This document shows positions 62,572 to 64,000 of a stretch of 64,000 nucleotides of DNA, piece after piece. The translations under genes and the position numbers were made by a program. The DNA comes from Nereida sp024640765 (GTDB lineage Bacteria > Pseudomonadota > Alphaproteobacteria > Rhodobacterales > Rhodobacteraceae). The stretch spans positions 108,271-172,270 of the forward strand of contig JAHEEK010000003.1 in NCBI GenBank assembly GCA_024640765.1, given 5' to 3'. The first letter of the stretch is position 1. Every line of letters starts with the position of its first letter. The notes beneath the pieces are model-generated. The model did not search any database. It was not told where the DNA came from and saw only the letters and a program-made list of their open reading frames with translations.

Positions 62572-63963
62572 ATGGCGACTGATTACATTGTTAAAGATAT
62601 CACTTTGGCTGATTTTGGCCGTAAAGAGCTTGATATTGCTGAAACGGAAATGCCGGGCCTGATGGCGCTACGTGAAGAGTATGGTGATACCAAGCCTTTG
62701 GCGGGTGCGCGTATCGTCGGCTCTCTGCACATGACCATTCAAACGGCGGTTCTGATTGAGACGCTTGTGTACCTTGGCGCGGATGTGCGCTGGGCATCGT
62801 GCAACATCTTTTCTACCCAAGACCACGCGGCGGCTGCAATTGCTGCAGGTGGTACGCCTGTGTTTGCGATCAAGGGCCAGTCACTTGAAGAACACTGGGA
62901 CTACCTCGATAAATCTTTCATGTTCCCAGACGGGCCGAACCTGATCCTTGATGATGGTGGCGACGCGACATTGTATATTCTGTTGGGCGCACGTGTTGAG
63001 AATGGCGAAACTGACCTCATCGAAGTGCCGACATCCGAAGAAGAAGTCGCTGTATTTGCACAGATCAAAAAGCGCATGAAGGAAAGCCCGGGCTGGTTCA
63101 CAAAAATGCGTGGCCAAATCAAAGGCGTGTCCGAGGAAACAACCACTGGCGTTCACCGCCTGTACGATCTGGTGAAGCAAGGACAGCTTCCGTTCCCCGC
63201 GATCAATGTGAACGACTCTGTCACAAAATCGAAGTTCGATAATAAATACGGCTGCAAAGAGAGCCTCGTTGATGGCATCCGCCGGGCCACCGATACAATG
63301 ATGGCTGGTAAAGTTGCGGTTGTCATGGGCTACGGCGACGTTGGTAAAGGCTCAGCTGCATCGCTTGCAGGTGCGGGCGCGCGCGTAAAAGTCACCGAAG
63401 TTGATCCGATTTGTGCGCTCCAAGCGGCGATGGACGGCTTTGAAGTAGTTCTGCTCGAAGACGTTGTAGACACCGCTGACATCTTCATCACCACAACTGG
63501 CAACAAAGACGTGATCCGCATCGAGCACATGCGCGAGATGAAGGACATGGCGATTGTTGGCAACATCGGCCACTTCGACAACGAGATCCAAGTCGCGTCT
63601 CTGAAGAACCATAAGTGGACGAACATCAAAGAGCAGGTGGACATGATCGAGATGCCGTCAGGCAACCGCTTGATCCTGCTATCTGAAGGCCGTCTGTTGA
63701 ACCTTGGTAACGCAACGGGTCACCCGTCTTTCGTGATGTCAGCATCATTCACCAACCAAGTGCTCGCACAGATTGAGCTGTGGGTGCGCGGTGATGAATA
63801 CAAGAACGACGTCTATATTTTGCCCAAGCATCTGGACGAGAAGGTAGCGCGTTTGCACCTTAAGCGTATTGGCGTGAAGCTATCCCAACTGGATCCAGAG
63901 CAGGCAGCCTACATTGGCGTTTCACCTGAAGGCCCGTTCAAGCCAGAGCACTACCGCTACTAA
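62572..63963 (+). CDS. ahcY: Adenosylhomocysteinase
   Basis: AhcY hydrolyses S-adenosylhomocysteine to adenosine and homocysteine, relieving product inhibition of methyltransferases, including CrtF and BchM. The 463-residue NAD enzyme has the NAD-binding motif VVMGYGDVGKGSAASLAGAG, substrate loop SKFDNKYGCKESLVDGI, and the conserved C-terminus EGPFKPEHYRY. The ATG follows GTGAGG. The regA-ahcY neighbourhood is conserved in Rhodobacterales. Confidence 0.96.
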   Translation: MATDYIVKDITLADFGRKELDIAETEMPGLMALREEYGDTKPLAGARIVGSLHMTIQTAVLIETLVYLGADVRWASCNIFSTQDHAAAAIAAGGTPVFAIKGQSLEEHWDYLDKSFMFPDGPNLILDDGGDATLYILLGARVENGETDLIEVPTSEEEVAVFAQIKKRMKESPGWFTKMRGQIKGVSEETTTGVHRLYDLVKQGQLPFPAINVNDSVTKSKFDNKYGCKESLVDGIRRATDTMMAGKVAVVMGYGDVGKGSAASLAGAGARVKVTEVDPICALQAAMDGFEVVLLEDVVDTADIFITTTGNKDVIRIEHMREMKDMAIVGNIGHFDNEIQVASLKNHKWTNIKEQVDMIEMPSGNRLILLSEGRLLNLGNATGHPSFVMSASFTNQVLAQIELWVRGDEYKNDVYILPKHLDEKVARLHLKRIGVKLSQLDPEQAAYIGVSPEGPFKPEHYRY

Positions 63964-64000
63964 TTTTACGATGAAAAGTATTTGAAATGCCGCCGGGTCA

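Noticed and set aside
1..64000. CRISPR arrays, tRNA/rRNA genes, IS elements, prophage genes
   Set aside because: No repeat-spacer array, no cloverleaf that I could recognise, and no transposase, integrase or phage-type product in the window.

Overview
The window is most of a photosynthesis gene cluster (PGC) from an aerobic anoxygenic phototroph of the Rhodobacterales (Roseobacter-type Alphaproteobacteria). The evidence is the two classic superoperons (crt-bchCXYZ-puf and bchFNBHLM-lhaA-puhABC), purple-bacterial LH1/RC genes, a PufX-like gene in place of pufC, the oxygen-dependent cyclase acsF, ALA synthase (hemA), and the RegB/SenC/RegA redox system next to ahcY. The genus cannot be fixed from the sequence alone; pufX and the gene order resemble Loktanella/Octadecabacter-like and Rhodobacter-like lineages.

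Layout. 0-6.4 kb: carotenoid genes (3' end of crtI, crtB, tspO, convergent crtDC, then crtEF). 6.5-14.4 kb: bchCXYZ-pufQBALMX, one colinear and translationally coupled transcription unit, ending in a strong intrinsic terminator. 14.7-16.6 kb: dxs (isoprenoid supply). 16.6-32.4 kb: a non-photosynthetic interval splitting the PGC. It holds a scar of two truncated genes, a rhodanese/YeeE sulfur module, a broken Rieske oxygenase, a dimethylglycine/sarcosine-dehydrogenase-like enzyme, a sulfatase, and a LacI-controlled polyol (sorbitol/mannitol type) ABC transporter operon with two dehydrogenases. 32.4-38.6 kb (minus strand): idi, bchP, a PucC-family carrier, bchG, ppsR and ppaA. 38.9-54.6 kb (plus strand): bchFNBHLM-lhaA-puhABC-small orf-acsF-puhE-hemA, then cytochrome c2 and a strong terminator. 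54.7-58.7 kb: a decaying sugar-acid catabolic cluster (truncated 2-hydroxyacid dehydrogenase, intact FAH-family hydrolase, frameshifted IlvD/Edd dehydratase, intact SDR). 59.1-64 kb: regB, divergent senC-regA, an HD-domain phosphohydrolase and ahcY.

How it works together. Dxs, Idi and CrtE make GGPP. CrtB, CrtI, CrtC, CrtD and CrtF convert it to spheroidene-type carotenoids, and BchP/BchG use a geranylgeranyl chain to finish bacteriochlorophyll a. HemA feeds tetrapyrrole synthesis; BchH, BchM, AcsF, BchNBL, BchF, BchXYZ and BchC perform successive steps, while bchI, bchD and bchO lie outside the window. PufBA/LM/X and PuhA form the RC-LH1 core, assembled with PufQ, LhaA and PuhB/C/E; cytochrome c2 is the likely soluble donor. 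Control is visible as TGT-N12-ACA palindromes for PpsR/CrtJ upstream of crtD/crtE, bchC, bchG, ppaA and bchF, together with PpsR, the B12-binding antirepressor PpaA/AerR, and RegBA.

Most notable: the accessory interval inside the PGC with its head-to-head gene-remnant scar, the apparent lack of a normal start codon for crtC, the PpsR site abutting the bchG start codon, an operator-like palindrome at the LacI gene, and gene decay at both edges of the second PGC block.
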